A stretch of DNA of 64,000 nucleotides, taken from Chthonobacter rhizosphaerae (GTDB lineage: Bacteria > Pseudomonadota > Alphaproteobacteria > Rhizobiales > Pleomorphomonadaceae). Shown here piece by piece: positions 34,824 to 42,787 of this stretch. Location of the stretch: contig NZ_JACDIS010000003.1 in NCBI RefSeq assembly GCF_013839525.1, forward strand, positions 124,001 to 188,000, written 5' to 3'. The stretch's first letter is position 1, and the number at the start of each line of letters is the position of its first letter. Below the pieces are notes generated by a model, which saw only the letters and a program-made list of their open reading frames with translations, was not told where the DNA came from and did no database searches. The translations under genes and the position numbers were made by a program.

Positions 34824-35422
34824 TCCACGGTGCCGCCGGACCAGACGTAGAACCGGTCCTGAGGCGTCTGGAAGCCGATCGACTCCTCCGCCGTCAGGGC
34901 GCCGATCAGCACCTTCAGCAACCGGTTCAGCCCGCCGTGGATGACGAGCACCGTCGGTCGGGAAAGCGCCTCGATCACCGGCGCGAGCCGCGCCAGCGCG
35001 GCCTCGCTCGTCTCCCCGCCGGTCGGCGGCCGGTTCCAGCGGTCGGCCCGGCGGGCGGCGTAGCCGTCCGGGTCGCGCTCCAGGATCTCGGTCAGGGTCA
35101 GCCCCGACCACGTGCCGAAATCGAGTTCGACGAGACGCTCGTCGGTCCGGAAGGCGAGCGGGTCGAGCCCCGCCTCCTCGCGCGCCAGCCGCATCGTCTC
35201 GGTCGCCCGCACCAGCGGCGAGGCGATCCAGTCGTAGCCGTCCGGATCGTGGCCGAGCGCCGCGAACCGGGCCTTCAGCATCCGCCCGTGCCGGCGGGCC
35301 TGCTCCCGGCCCATGTCGTCGAGCGGAACGTCCTCGCGCCCCTGCAGACGGCCGGTGGCGTTCCAGGCGGTCTGGCCATGGCGGATGACGATCAGGTCGT
35401 GCGGAACGGCAAGCGGGATCAT
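34814..35422 (-). CDS. Histidine phosphatase family protein (first of tandem pair)
   Basis: A 202-residue homologue of the following gene. The core IVIRHGQTAWNATGRLQG starts near residue 11, followed by ASPLVRATETMRLAREEAG, LVELDFGTWSGL and LVIHGGLNRLLKV, and both proteins end in TPQDRFY-WS-G-VEWI. All catalytic residues of the family are retained. It overlaps the second copy by 10 bp, implying coupled translation of two functional paralogues. Confidence 0.93.
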   Translation of the reverse strand: MIPLAVPHDLIVIRHGQTAWNATGRLQGREDVPLDDMGREQARRHGRMLKARFAALGHDPDGYDWIASPLVRATETMRLAREEAGLDPLAFRTDERLVELDFGTWSGLTLTEILERDPDGYAARRADRWNRPPTGGETSEAALARLAPVIEALSRPTVLVIHGGLNRLLKVLIGALTAEESIGFQTPQDRFYVWSGGTVEWI

Positions 35423-35502
35423 GGCTCCCCTGTAAGGGCCCGCGCGCCCCTGGACAAGGAAAAGCGCACGGTGGACGATGGAACCAGGGCGGGAGGCGAC
35501 GG

Positions 35503-36102
35503 ATGGAGCCTGTGAAGCGCATGCGCATGACGCCGGAGGAATTCCTCCTCTGGGACCTCGACCAGCCGGACGGCCGCCACGAACTGGTGGACGGCGTGCC
35601 GCGCCCGCAGCACCCGCCGGAGGACGACGCCCCGCGCGGCATGACCGGGGCGCGCCGCCGGCATGACCGCATCGTCGTCAATCTGGTGGCCGAGCTGCGC
35701 AACCGGCTGCGCGGCAGCGGTTGCGTCACCTCGACCGCCGACACGGGCGTTCGGATCCCGAACGGCAATCTCCGTCGGCCGGACGTTGCCGTGGACTGCG
35801 GTCGGTTCCGGCCGGACGACCTCGAACTCGACGCGCCGAGCCTGATCGTGGAGGTGCTGTCCAGGTCCACCCGCACCGCGGACCAGCAGGAGAAACGGGG
35901 CGACTACCGGCTCCTGCCAAGCCTTGAGGTCTATGTGCTGGTGCACCAGGAGTCGCCGAGGCTGACCGTTTATCGCCGACTGTCCGGCGGGTCCTGGGTC
36001 GAGGAGGAGATCATTGGCCTCGACAGCGTGCTCGGCCTGCCCGGCCTCGCGGTCGTCATTCCGCTGGCGGACATCTACGAGGGCGTCGCCCTGGAGACCT
36101 GA
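35503..36102 (+). CDS. Uma2-family (DUF820) restriction-endonuclease-fold protein
   Basis: A 199-residue Uma2 protein with a PD-(D/E)xK nuclease-like fold. It has RMTPEEFLLWDLDQPDG and RHELVDG near the start, the Asp in RRPDVAVDCG, the Glu in LIVEVLSRSTRTAD, and the EKRGDYRLLPSLEVYVLV segment. The catalytic Lys of the motif sits in QQEKRGDY. Biological roles are unknown, and the family is typically mobile and multicopy. It is on the plus strand between minus-strand core genes, which suggests insertion. Confidence 0.88.
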   Translation: MEPVKRMRMTPEEFLLWDLDQPDGRHELVDGVPRPQHPPEDDAPRGMTGARRRHDRIVVNLVAELRNRLRGSGCVTSTADTGVRIPNGNLRRPDVAVDCGRFRPDDLELDAPSLIVEVLSRSTRTADQQEKRGDYRLLPSLEVYVLVHQESPRLTVYRRLSGGSWVEEEIIGLDSVLGLPGLAVVIPLADIYEGVALET

Positions 36103-36151
36103 GTCCGGCAGTTCTCGCCGCTCGTCAGGCTGAACGACCGCTCGACCGCCG

Positions 36152-36970
36152 TCAGTCCTTCACCACGCTGATGTCCGGCGCGTCCACCGCCTTCATGCCG
36201 ACCACGTGGTAGCCGCTGTCCACGTGGTGGACCTCGCCCGTCACGGCGCGGCTGAGGTCGGACAGGAAGTAGAGCCCGCTGTCGCCCACCTCCTCGATCA
36301 ACACGGTGCGGCGGAGCGGGGCGTTGTACTCGTTCCACTTCAGGATGTAGCGGAAGTCGCCGATGCCCGAGGCGGCCAGGGTCTTGATCGGGCCGGCCGA
36401 GATGGCGTTCACGCGGATCTGCTTCGGGCCGAGGTCGACGGCCAGATACTGCACGCTCGCCTCCAGGGCCGCCTTGGCGACGCCCATGACGTTGTAGTGC
36501 GGCATCACCTTCTCGGCGCCGTAGTAGGTCAGCGTCAGGATGGAGCCGCCGTTCGGCATCAGCTTCTCGGCCCGCTGGGCGACCGCCGTCAGCGAGTAGC
36601 ACGAGATCAGCATCGTCTTCTGGAAGTTGTCGGCCGACGTGTCCACGTAGCGGCCGGTCAGTTCGTCCTTGTCGGAGAAGGCGATGGCGTGCACGACGAA
36701 GTCGATGGTGCCCCAGCGCCGCTCCAGGTCGGCGAACACCGCGTCCATGGAGGCCGGGTCCGTCACGTCGCAGTGGCCGGCCACCACGCCGCCCAGCTCC
36801 TGCGCCAGCGGCTCCACGCGCTTGCGCAGCGCGTCGCCCTGGTAGGTGAAGGCCAGGTCCGCACCGGCGGCGCGGGCCGCCTTGGAGATGCCCCAGGCGA
36901 TCGAACGGTTGTTGGCGACACCCATGACCAGGCCGCGCTTGCCCGCCATCAACCCATTCGACTCGGCCAT
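36152..36970 (-). CDS. fabI: Enoyl-[acyl-carrier-protein] reductase FabI
   Basis: A 272-residue FabI. It has the NADH loop GVANNRSIAWGISKAARAAG, DVTDPASM, the HAIAFSDKDEL segment, the catalytic Tyr-x6-Lys within YNVMGVAKAALE, and SAGPIKTLAASGI that closes over substrate. It reduces trans-2-enoyl-ACP in fatty-acid elongation and is the triclosan target. GGAGACAACG precedes the ATG. It is divergent from the FAD-linked oxidoreductase. Confidence 0.97.
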   Translation of the reverse strand: MAESNGLMAGKRGLVMGVANNRSIAWGISKAARAAGADLAFTYQGDALRKRVEPLAQELGGVVAGHCDVTDPASMDAVFADLERRWGTIDFVVHAIAFSDKDELTGRYVDTSADNFQKTMLISCYSLTAVAQRAEKLMPNGGSILTLTYYGAEKVMPHYNVMGVAKAALEASVQYLAVDLGPKQIRVNAISAGPIKTLAASGIGDFRYILKWNEYNAPLRRTVLIEEVGDSGLYFLSDLSRAVTGEVHHVDSGYHVVGMKAVDAPDISVVKD

Positions 36971-37313
36971 CGTTGTCTCCATGCCCCTTGGCGCTTCTTG
37001 AAGGCCGGCACCGTATGGCACAGCCGTGACGATCATGGCAAGCCGCGTCCGCGTCAGGCTGCCGCAGGCGGACGGCCCTGCGACCGCCTGTCCCGGCCCG
37101 TCCGGCTCCGGTCGGGAGCCGTCCGCCCCGCTCATCTTACCTGTCGACGGCGACAGTCCGGCCAAGGAAGGCCGCCGCAAGACCTTGCCTCATTAGGCGT
37201 ATAAAGAATTCCGCATAAATATATGTCGGCGTGCGGCTTCCACGTCTCTCTCCGCCCGGTCACGACCAGGGGCCGCCTCGACGCCCTTCACACGCCGGTT
37301 TAACGTCGCGCCC
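36971..37313. other. 343-bp divergent promoter region of fabI and FAD oxidoreductase
   Basis: No gene is supported. The only AT-rich stretch, about 37190-37225 (with ATAAAGAATT and ATAAATATATG), is the probable promoter core for one or both genes. The remainder is high-GC with no clear operator. Confidence 0.35.
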
Positions 37314-38756
37314 ATGCGTCACGCCCCCACCGCCGATCTGATCGCCCGCTTCGCCGCCCTGGTCGGACCGGGCCATGCGCTCACCGACCCTGCCGACCAG
37401 GCCCGCTACCTCGTGGAGTGGCGCGACCTCTACCGCGGCGAGACGCCCGTGGTGCTCCGCCCCGGCTCGACGGCGGAGGTCGCCGCCATCCTGCGGCTCG
37501 CCCAGCGCACCGGCACGGCCATCGTGCCGCAGGGCGGCAACACGGGCCTCGTCGGCGGCCAGACCCCCGTCCCAGGCGCCGGCGAGGTGGTCCTGTCCCT
37601 GGAACGGCTGAACCGGATCCGGTCCGTGGACGCGCCGGGCAACGCCATCGTGGTGGAGGCCGGCGTCACCCTGCAGGCCGTGCACGAGGCCGCGGAGGCG
37701 GCCGGTCGCCTGTTCCCGCTGACCCTCGGCTCCCAGGGCTCCTGCCGCATCGGCGGCAACGTGGCGACGAACGCCGGCGGCACGGCGGTCCTCGCCTACG
37801 GCACCATGCGCGACCTGGTGCTCGGCCTGGAAGTGGTGCTGGCCGATGGCCGCGTCCTCCACGGCCTGAAGCGCCTGCGCAAGGACAACGCCGGCTACGA
37901 CCTGAAGCAGCTCTTCATCGGCTCGGAAGGCACCCTCGGGGTGGTGACGGCCGCCGCCCTGAAGCTCTTCCCCCGTCCCGCCGAAACGGCCGTCGCCTTC
38001 GCGGGCATGCCCTCCCCCCGCTCCGCCCTCGCGCTTCTCGGCCGGGCCCAGGCGGCCGCGGGCTTCGGCCTCACCGGGTTCGAGCTGATGATCGGCCGCG
38101 GCCTCGACTTCGCGGTCCGCCACCTGCCGGGCGCCCGCCGGCCGCTCACCTGCGCCCACGCCTGGTACGCGCTCGTGGAAGTGTCGGGCAATCTCGCCGA
38201 CGGCGGCGCCCGCCGGGCCATGGAGGCCTGCCTCGCCGAGGCGCTCGACGCCGGCGAGATCGAGGACGCCGTCATCGCCCAGTCGGCGGCCCAGGCGGCG
38301 GACTTCTGGCGGCTCCGCCACGGCATGTCGGAGGTGCAGAAGCACGAGGGCGCGTCGATCAAGCACGACGTCTCGGTGGCCGTCACCGACGTGCCGGACT
38401 TCCTGGACGAGGCCATCGCCGCCGTGGAGGCCGCCTTCCCGGGCTGCCGCCCGGTGCCGTTCGGCCACATGGGCGACGGCAACATCCACTTCAACGTCAG
38501 CCAGCCGGTCGGGGGCGACAAGGCCGCCTTCCTGGCCGAATGGGACCGCATGAACGCCATGGTCCACGCGGTGGTCGCCCGCTACGAGGGCTCGGTCGCC
38601 GCCGAGCACGGCGTCGGCCGCCTGAAGCGCGATCTCCTGGAAAACGTGAAGGACGACGTGGACCTCGACGTCATGCGGGCCCTCAAGGCCGCGCTGGATC
38701 CCAGGGGCATCCTCTCCCCCGGCCGCGTCATCGCCGACGGCCGCACCGGCGGCTGA
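37314..38756 (+). CDS. FAD-linked oxidoreductase (GlcD/D-2-hydroxyglutarate dehydrogenase family)
   Basis: A 480-residue flavoprotein. The PCMH-type FAD domain has VVLRPGSTAEVAAI, PQGGNTGLVGGQTP near residue 79, SQGSCRIGGNVATNAGG, and FIGSEGTLGVVTAAALK. The C-terminal oxidase domain has FGHMGDGNIHFN with metal-binding His and AAEHGVGRLKR. It should oxidise a D-2-hydroxy acid such as D-lactate or D-2-hydroxyglutarate with transfer to the electron chain. The substrate is not determinable. Confidence 0.93.
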   Translation: MRHAPTADLIARFAALVGPGHALTDPADQARYLVEWRDLYRGETPVVLRPGSTAEVAAILRLAQRTGTAIVPQGGNTGLVGGQTPVPGAGEVVLSLERLNRIRSVDAPGNAIVVEAGVTLQAVHEAAEAAGRLFPLTLGSQGSCRIGGNVATNAGGTAVLAYGTMRDLVLGLEVVLADGRVLHGLKRLRKDNAGYDLKQLFIGSEGTLGVVTAAALKLFPRPAETAVAFAGMPSPRSALALLGRAQAAAGFGLTGFELMIGRGLDFAVRHLPGARRPLTCAHAWYALVEVSGNLADGGARRAMEACLAEALDAGEIEDAVIAQSAAQAADFWRLRHGMSEVQKHEGASIKHDVSVAVTDVPDFLDEAIAAVEAAFPGCRPVPFGHMGDGNIHFNVSQPVGGDKAAFLAEWDRMNAMVHAVVARYEGSVAAEHGVGRLKRDLLENVKDDVDLDVMRALKAALDPRGILSPGRVIADGRTGG

Positions 38757-38826
38757 CGCCATTCCGCTTCCGGGGCAGCTTCGTTGGGCAGCTCGGCCCG
38801 GCCGGCTCGCGACGCGCGAACCGCCG

Positions 38827-39579
38827 CTATTCGCCGGCCAGGAAGGCCAGCCAGCGCCCGTCCGCGTCGATCTCCACGCGATAGAACACGTAGGTGCCGG
38901 CGTTCTTCATCTCGTCGAAGTCGCCGGCCGTGATGATGCGGAACAGTTCCACCATCTGGGGCGGGGTCAGCCGGTCCGCCGGCATGCGGGCGAAATAGGG
39001 CCAGACGAACTTCTTCCGACCCGGCACGTCCTCCACCTCCACGAAACCGGCGTCGAGCACGTCGAGCAGGATGGCGAGGATCTCCCGGCCCTCCGGGTCG
39101 CCCGACTGGGCGACGAGGAGATCCAGCGGCTCGCCCCCGTCGATGGACGACAGGGCCGGCGGCTCGGGCGCGGCGCGCGCCATCTCGGCCAACCGGTCCG
39201 GGTCGCCGGTCCGGGCGGCGTCGATCAGGGCCTGCCGCGTGCGGGCCACGGGCTCCGGAAGGTCGCCGACGCCATAGCGGATGTCGGGCAGGGGTCCGTC
39301 CGGAGGCGACGCAGGCGGCTCGGTGGCGGTCTCGGGCTCCACGTCCGGCTCCGGCGGCACGTCGCCGCCCTCCTGGACGTCCGCGGGCTCCTCGGCGGTC
39401 GGCCAGCCCTCGCGCGGGATCTGGAAGGCCGGCGGCGCCGTCCGGTCGTTTCCCATGGGGGCGGCCGCCAGCCCGAAGGCCGGCGTGGCCGCCTTGGGCG
39501 GGACCGTCCCGGCCAGCGCCGGAATCGCGAGGGAAAGCACCGTCACAGGCACGAGGGCCGCGAGCGAGATCGTCGTCAT
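38827..39579 (-). CDS. Secreted hypothetical protein, alphaproteobacterial
   Basis: A 250-residue product with a signal peptide (MTTISLAALVPVTVLSLAIPALA, about residues 1-23), a Pro/Glu-rich disordered segment to about residue 105, and a folded C-terminal domain. The latter has ARTGDPDRLAEMARAAPEP, DLLVAQSGDPEGREILAILL, DAGFVEVEDVPGRKKFVWPYFARMP, and ends RVEIDADGRWLAFLAGE. Such proteins recur uncharacterised in Hyphomicrobiales. It is probably periplasmic. The ATG at 39579 is the only good start for the signal. Confidence 0.8.
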   Translation of the reverse strand: MTTISLAALVPVTVLSLAIPALAGTVPPKAATPAFGLAAAPMGNDRTAPPAFQIPREGWPTAEEPADVQEGGDVPPEPDVEPETATEPPASPPDGPLPDIRYGVGDLPEPVARTRQALIDAARTGDPDRLAEMARAAPEPPALSSIDGGEPLDLLVAQSGDPEGREILAILLDVLDAGFVEVEDVPGRKKFVWPYFARMPADRLTPPQMVELFRIITAGDFDEMKNAGTYVFYRVEIDADGRWLAFLAGE

Positions 39580-39759
39580 TGAGGTTCCCGGCGAGGTTGC
39601 CGGCCGCATTCGGATCCACGGCCGCGGGTCGCGGCTCGTCCCGCGCAGCATGCCACGATGGCCTGCCGCAGCGCGATATCCTTCATCCGCGGGTCGCTGA
39701 TGGACGCCCGGTGTCGCCTTCCGGCAACGTGCCCCCGGATGGCGACGCCCCGCCGCGGC

Positions 39760-40020
39760 CTACTGCAGCGTGCGCAGGAGCGTGTAGCCGCCGGAATGGA
39801 TCCGCTCGGGAAGCTCGGAGATCATGGACGCTACGCAGTCCTCGCCGAAGCAGTCCACCAGGGTGGTGATGGCCGCGAACAGCGCCGCATGGGCGACGGC
39901 GTCCACCGGCACGCCCTCGGCCTCGGCGTCGTCGAACGCCCTCTCCAGATAGCCCATGGCCTTTCGCTTGGCCGTGTCGGTCTGCGCGACCTCCACCGGC
40001 TCCAAAACCTCATCCCGCAT
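39760..40020 (-). CDS. Small conserved-type hypothetical protein
   Basis: An 86-residue acidic, helical protein (RDEVLEPVEVAQTDTAKRKA, LERAFDDAEAEGVP, AVAHAALFAAITTLVDCFGE, ELPERIHSGGYTLLRTLQ). No signal or membrane segment is visible. I recognise the style from alphaproteobacterial genomes but can give no function. The ATG at 40020 is preferred; an in-frame ATG at 40092 would add 24 residues. A TTAA-rich stretch upstream may be its promoter. Confidence 0.65.
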   Translation of the reverse strand: MRDEVLEPVEVAQTDTAKRKAMGYLERAFDDAEAEGVPVDAVAHAALFAAITTLVDCFGEDCVASMISELPERIHSGGYTLLRTLQ

Positions 40021-40138
40021 GGGGCTACCACCTTCGACTGCGTATCTGTCGGCGTCGCCCGCATCTTGTCGATCGCGCGAGTCGGCCGCCATCCCGCGAC
40101 CAACGTATCAGGCTGACTCCCAACGGCAATCCGGTTCG

Positions 40139-40152
40139 TTAATCACCGTTAA
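40139..40152. promoter_or_regulatory. TTAA-N6-TTAA, near match to a CtrA box
   Basis: TTAA-TCACCG-TTAA has a 6-bp rather than 7-bp spacer; further TTAA sites are nearby, at 40164 and 40182. It lies between the 86-residue gene and the TIGR02301 gene in an AT-rich stretch. It could be a weak or degenerate CtrA site; the spacing argues for caution. Confidence 0.25.
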
Positions 40153-40195
40153 CGCGGCGGCGCTTAAGGTGTTGATAAATCGTTAACCACGCATC

Positions 40196-40600
40196 TCAGC
40201 CCGCGCCCCGGCCGTACTTCTCCTCCAGCCGTTCCGCGATCGCGGCGCCGTCCTCCAGGTAGTGGGCGAGCACCGCCCGGGTCTCGTCCGTGCAGACCCG
40301 GTGGACCGACGCGAAGGTGCGTTGGCCGCGGTTGTAGACGTCCACATAGCGCCGCCGGTCCTCCGGGCTCATCTTCTGGGCGTCCACGAGCGCCTTCATC
40401 CGCGCGCGCCAGACGCCCGATTCGGCGTTGCCGCAGAGCGAGTCGAGATAGGAGACCGCGCCGAGGATGCCCGCGAGGGCGAGGAGGTCCGCCTCGTAGG
40501 CCGGCCGGTCCTGGCTTCGGGCCGGCGCGGATCCGCCCGCCGCGCCGGCGAGCGCGACGGCAAGGGCGAGGACGGGAACGAAAGACCGCTTCAAGGCCAT
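40196..40600 (-). CDS. TIGR02301 family secreted protein
   Basis: A 134-residue protein with a signal peptide (residues 1-29, MALKRSFVPVLALAVALAGA core, ending near ARS). The mature part matches TIGR02301: YLDSLCGNAESGVWRARMKALVDA, VYNRGQRTFASVHRVCTDETRAVL. Two cysteines (in LCG and VCT) could form a disulfide. The family is of unknown function and confined mainly to alphaproteobacteria. It lies 15 bp downstream of the NUDIX gene, so they are probably one operon. Confidence 0.88.
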   Translation of the reverse strand: MALKRSFVPVLALAVALAGAAGGSAPARSQDRPAYEADLLALAGILGAVSYLDSLCGNAESGVWRARMKALVDAQKMSPEDRRRYVDVYNRGQRTFASVHRVCTDETRAVLAHYLEDGAAIAERLEEKYGRGAG

Positions 40601-40615
40601 GCGGGATCTCAGGCT

Positions 40616-41053
40616 TCAGGACCGCCGGCCCGCCATCAAGCGCGCGCCGGTCTCGGCGATGAAGTAGTCGAGGCGCGGCGTCGACGCCAGTCCGGCGGCC
40701 GCCTCCGGCGTGAAGAAGTCCGCCGCCGCCGCGTCGCTCGCCGCCACCGGATCCCCGGTGGCGGCGTGGGCCGCGTAGACCAGCAGCACGTGGTGGGAAA
40801 GAATCGCGCCGGCCGTGTCGCGGGTGACGATCTCGTGCACCAGCGGCGCGCCCGTGATGGTCACGTGGAGGCCGGTCTCCTCCAGCACCTCGCGCCGGGC
40901 GGCGTCCTCGACCGCCTCGCCCAGCTCCACGTGCCCGCCCGGGAAGGTCCAGAGCCCGGCGAGCGGCGGCCGCTTTCGATGCACCAGCAGCACGCGCCCG
41001 TCCCGCCACGCGCCGACGCTCACCGCCAGGCGAGGGCCGGGCGGGCGGCTCAC
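40616..41053 (-). CDS. NUDIX hydrolase
   Basis: A 145-residue NUDIX protein opening RLAVSVGAWRDGRVLLVHRK, followed by WTFPGGHVELGEAVEDA and then REVLEETGL, the complete Nudix box with all conserved Glu and Arg. It hydrolyses a nucleoside-diphosphate-linked compound; the nearest families act on ADP-ribose or oxidised nucleotides. The GTG start overlaps the upstream stop codon by GTGA (4 bp), which supports this start and translational coupling. Part of a minus-strand operon with the TIGR02301 gene. Confidence 0.92.
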   Translation of the reverse strand: MSRPPGPRLAVSVGAWRDGRVLLVHRKRPPLAGLWTFPGGHVELGEAVEDAARREVLEETGLHVTITGAPLVHEIVTRDTAGAILSHHVLLVYAAHAATGDPVAASDAAAADFFTPEAAAGLASTPRLDYFIAETGARLMAGRRS

Positions 41054-41541
41054 GTGAACAGCGCGTCGATCGCCGACTGGGTGTCGGCGGATTCGTCCGC
41101 GAAAGCGAACACCGGCGGACCGCCGTTGATCAGCCCCATGGCGTGGGCGAGCAGCGGCTTGACCCGCATCTCGGTCAGGTCCGCGATGGCCTCGTGCGGC
41201 AGGCCGTCGAGCGGCGCCTCCACGATCATGGTCTGGACGGCGCCGAGCGCCTTCTCGGTCTCCCGGATCGTCGCCTCGAACGCGGCGCGGCGGACCGGGT
41301 TCACGGCCTCGTAGGCCTGGATGGCGAGATCGCGGGCCTTGAAGCGCGAATTGCGGAAGTGCTCCACGTAGGAGCGCGGCTCCCAGGCCACCACCTCGGG
41401 GGCGAAGTCCGGCATGGTCGGCAGCATGTCGATCAGCATCACCACCTCGTTGAAGTGGTTCAGGTAATCGGTCGCGAGGCGCGTGTCCGGATGGATGTTG
41501 GCCTCGGCGAGGCGCTGAGGCGAAAGATCCGCCTCCTCCAT
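41050..41541 (-). CDS. Alphaproteobacterial hypothetical protein, coupled to NUDIX
   Basis: About 163 residues, beginning MEEADLSPQRLAEANIHPDT. It has ATDYLNHFNEVVMLIDMLP, SYVEHFRNSRFKARDLAIQA and ETEKALGAVQTMIV. I recognise this as a conserved alphaproteobacterial protein usually without assigned function. It is helical, cytoplasmic, and has no obvious catalytic motif. The start at 41541 follows the family opening, but the ribosome site is weak and the frame is open upstream. Its stop overlaps the NUDIX start. Confidence 0.7.
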   Translation of the reverse strand: MEEADLSPQRLAEANIHPDTRLATDYLNHFNEVVMLIDMLPTMPDFAPEVVAWEPRSYVEHFRNSRFKARDLAIQAYEAVNPVRRAAFEATIRETEKALGAVQTMIVEAPLDGLPHEAIADLTEMRVKPLLAHAMGLINGGPPVFAFADESADTQSAIDALFT

Positions 41542-41677
41542 CTCGATGACCAGCCCACCGCCCACTGAGTGCCCCCATTCCCCTCGGCTCCGCACGACGG
41601 ACGCTATCGCGGGTTCAGTTGCCAAAGTGCTTACAGTAATATCATGGAAAGCGGATTCCTGCGGCGAGGCTCCCCGG

Positions 41678-42418
41678 ATGTGCGGTCGGTACACTCTCAC
41701 GATGACGCCGGAGGAGCTGAAGAAGCTCTTCCGCTACGTGGAGACGCCCAACTTCCCGCCGCGCTACAACATCGCGCCCACCCAGCCGATCGCCATCGTG
41801 CGCGCCGACCACGGCGAGCGGCACTTTCACCTGGTGCGCTGGGGCCTGATCCCGTCGTGGGTGAAGGACCCGGGCAGCTTCACGCTCCTCCTCAACGCCC
41901 GGTCCGAGACGGTGGCGGAGAAGCCCGCCTTCCGGGCCGCCATGCGCCACCGCCGCTGCCTGGTGCCGGCGAGCGGCTTCTACGAGTGGCGCCGCGTCGG
42001 CACCGTCAAGCAGCCCTTCTTCATCCGCCCGCGCGACGGCGGCGCCGTCGGTTTCGCCGGCCTCTGGGAGGCCTGGATGGGCGCCGACGGCAGCGAGATC
42101 GACACCGCCGCCATCCTGACCACCGGCGCCAACCGCCTGATGGCCGACATCCACGACCGCATGCCCGTGGTCATCCCCGAGGCCGACTGGGACCGCTGGC
42201 TCGACACCGGCGCCAACGAGCCGCGCCACGTGGCCGACCTCCTGAAGCCCGCGCCGGACGACCTCTTCGAGGCCATCCCGGTCAGCCAGAAGGTCAACGC
42301 CGTCCGCAACGACGACCCGAGCGTGCAGGACCCCGTCAGCGAGCCCGTCACGGTCGACGCCGGGCCCGAACCGACCGACGAGGCCGAGGAGCCGCCCCGC
42401 CAGGGCAGCCTGTTCTGA
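41678..42418 (+). CDS. yedK: HMCES/YedK SRAP-domain protein
   Basis: A 246-residue SOS-response-associated peptidase domain. The catalytic Cys2 follows the initiator Met (MCGRYTLT), and the other active-site elements are present: NFPPRYNIAPTQPIAI, RWGLIPSWVKD, NARSETVAEKPAFR, CLVPASGFYEW and HDRMPVVI with the conserved His. These proteins form a covalent crosslink to abasic sites in single-stranded DNA and shield them. The start at 41678 is fixed by the need for Cys at position 2. The C-terminal 35 residues are an acidic tail. Confidence 0.95.
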   Translation: MCGRYTLTMTPEELKKLFRYVETPNFPPRYNIAPTQPIAIVRADHGERHFHLVRWGLIPSWVKDPGSFTLLLNARSETVAEKPAFRAAMRHRRCLVPASGFYEWRRVGTVKQPFFIRPRDGGAVGFAGLWEAWMGADGSEIDTAAILTTGANRLMADIHDRMPVVIPEADWDRWLDTGANEPRHVADLLKPAPDDLFEAIPVSQKVNAVRNDDPSVQDPVSEPVTVDAGPEPTDEAEEPPRQGSLF

Positions 42419-42499
42419 CGGGGGGCGGGTGACGGCGCCCCGGAACCGGACGACCGCGCGGTCGTTGCCCGGACGGGGGCCGACAGGATGGAGAGAGCC

Positions 42500-42694
42500 A
42501 TGAGCCGTCAGCAGGGAACCGGGTTGCCCGGCAGCCAGCAGGGCATGGGTGGCGCCGGCCGGAACGCCGACAAGAACCAGATCGACCAGAAGCTCACGGA
42601 CGAGTGGCGCAGCGAGCACGAGCAGGGCGGTGCCGGCGAGCCCCGCCTCCAGAAGGAAGGCGAGATCGACCGCGACCGCAAGGGCGGCGGCTGA
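42500..42694 (+). CDS. 64-residue hydrophilic protein
   Basis: A short gene with good ribosome site GGAGAGAG 5 nt before the ATG. The product is Gln/Gly-rich at the start (MSRQQGTGLPGSQQGMG), then charged (KNQIDQKLTDEWRSEHEQ) and ends DRDRKGGG. It is predicted to be disordered without signal or membrane parts. No family is recognised; the size and composition resemble stress-related small proteins, but that is impression only. It lies 81 bp after yedK. Confidence 0.5.
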   Translation: MSRQQGTGLPGSQQGMGGAGRNADKNQIDQKLTDEWRSEHEQGGAGEPRLQKEGEIDRDRKGGG

Positions 42695-42787
42695 CGCCGA
42701 ACAAAGGCCGGCGCCGGCCTTTCCGGTCGGTGCCGGCGTCAGGCCGGCTTCCCCGCCGGCGCGCAAGGGCCGCCGCGTCCCCGCCCG

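Noticed and set aside
35419-35946. Minus-strand frame antisense to the Uma2 gene
   Set aside because: The plus strand carries clear Uma2 motifs, a ribosome site and normal composition.
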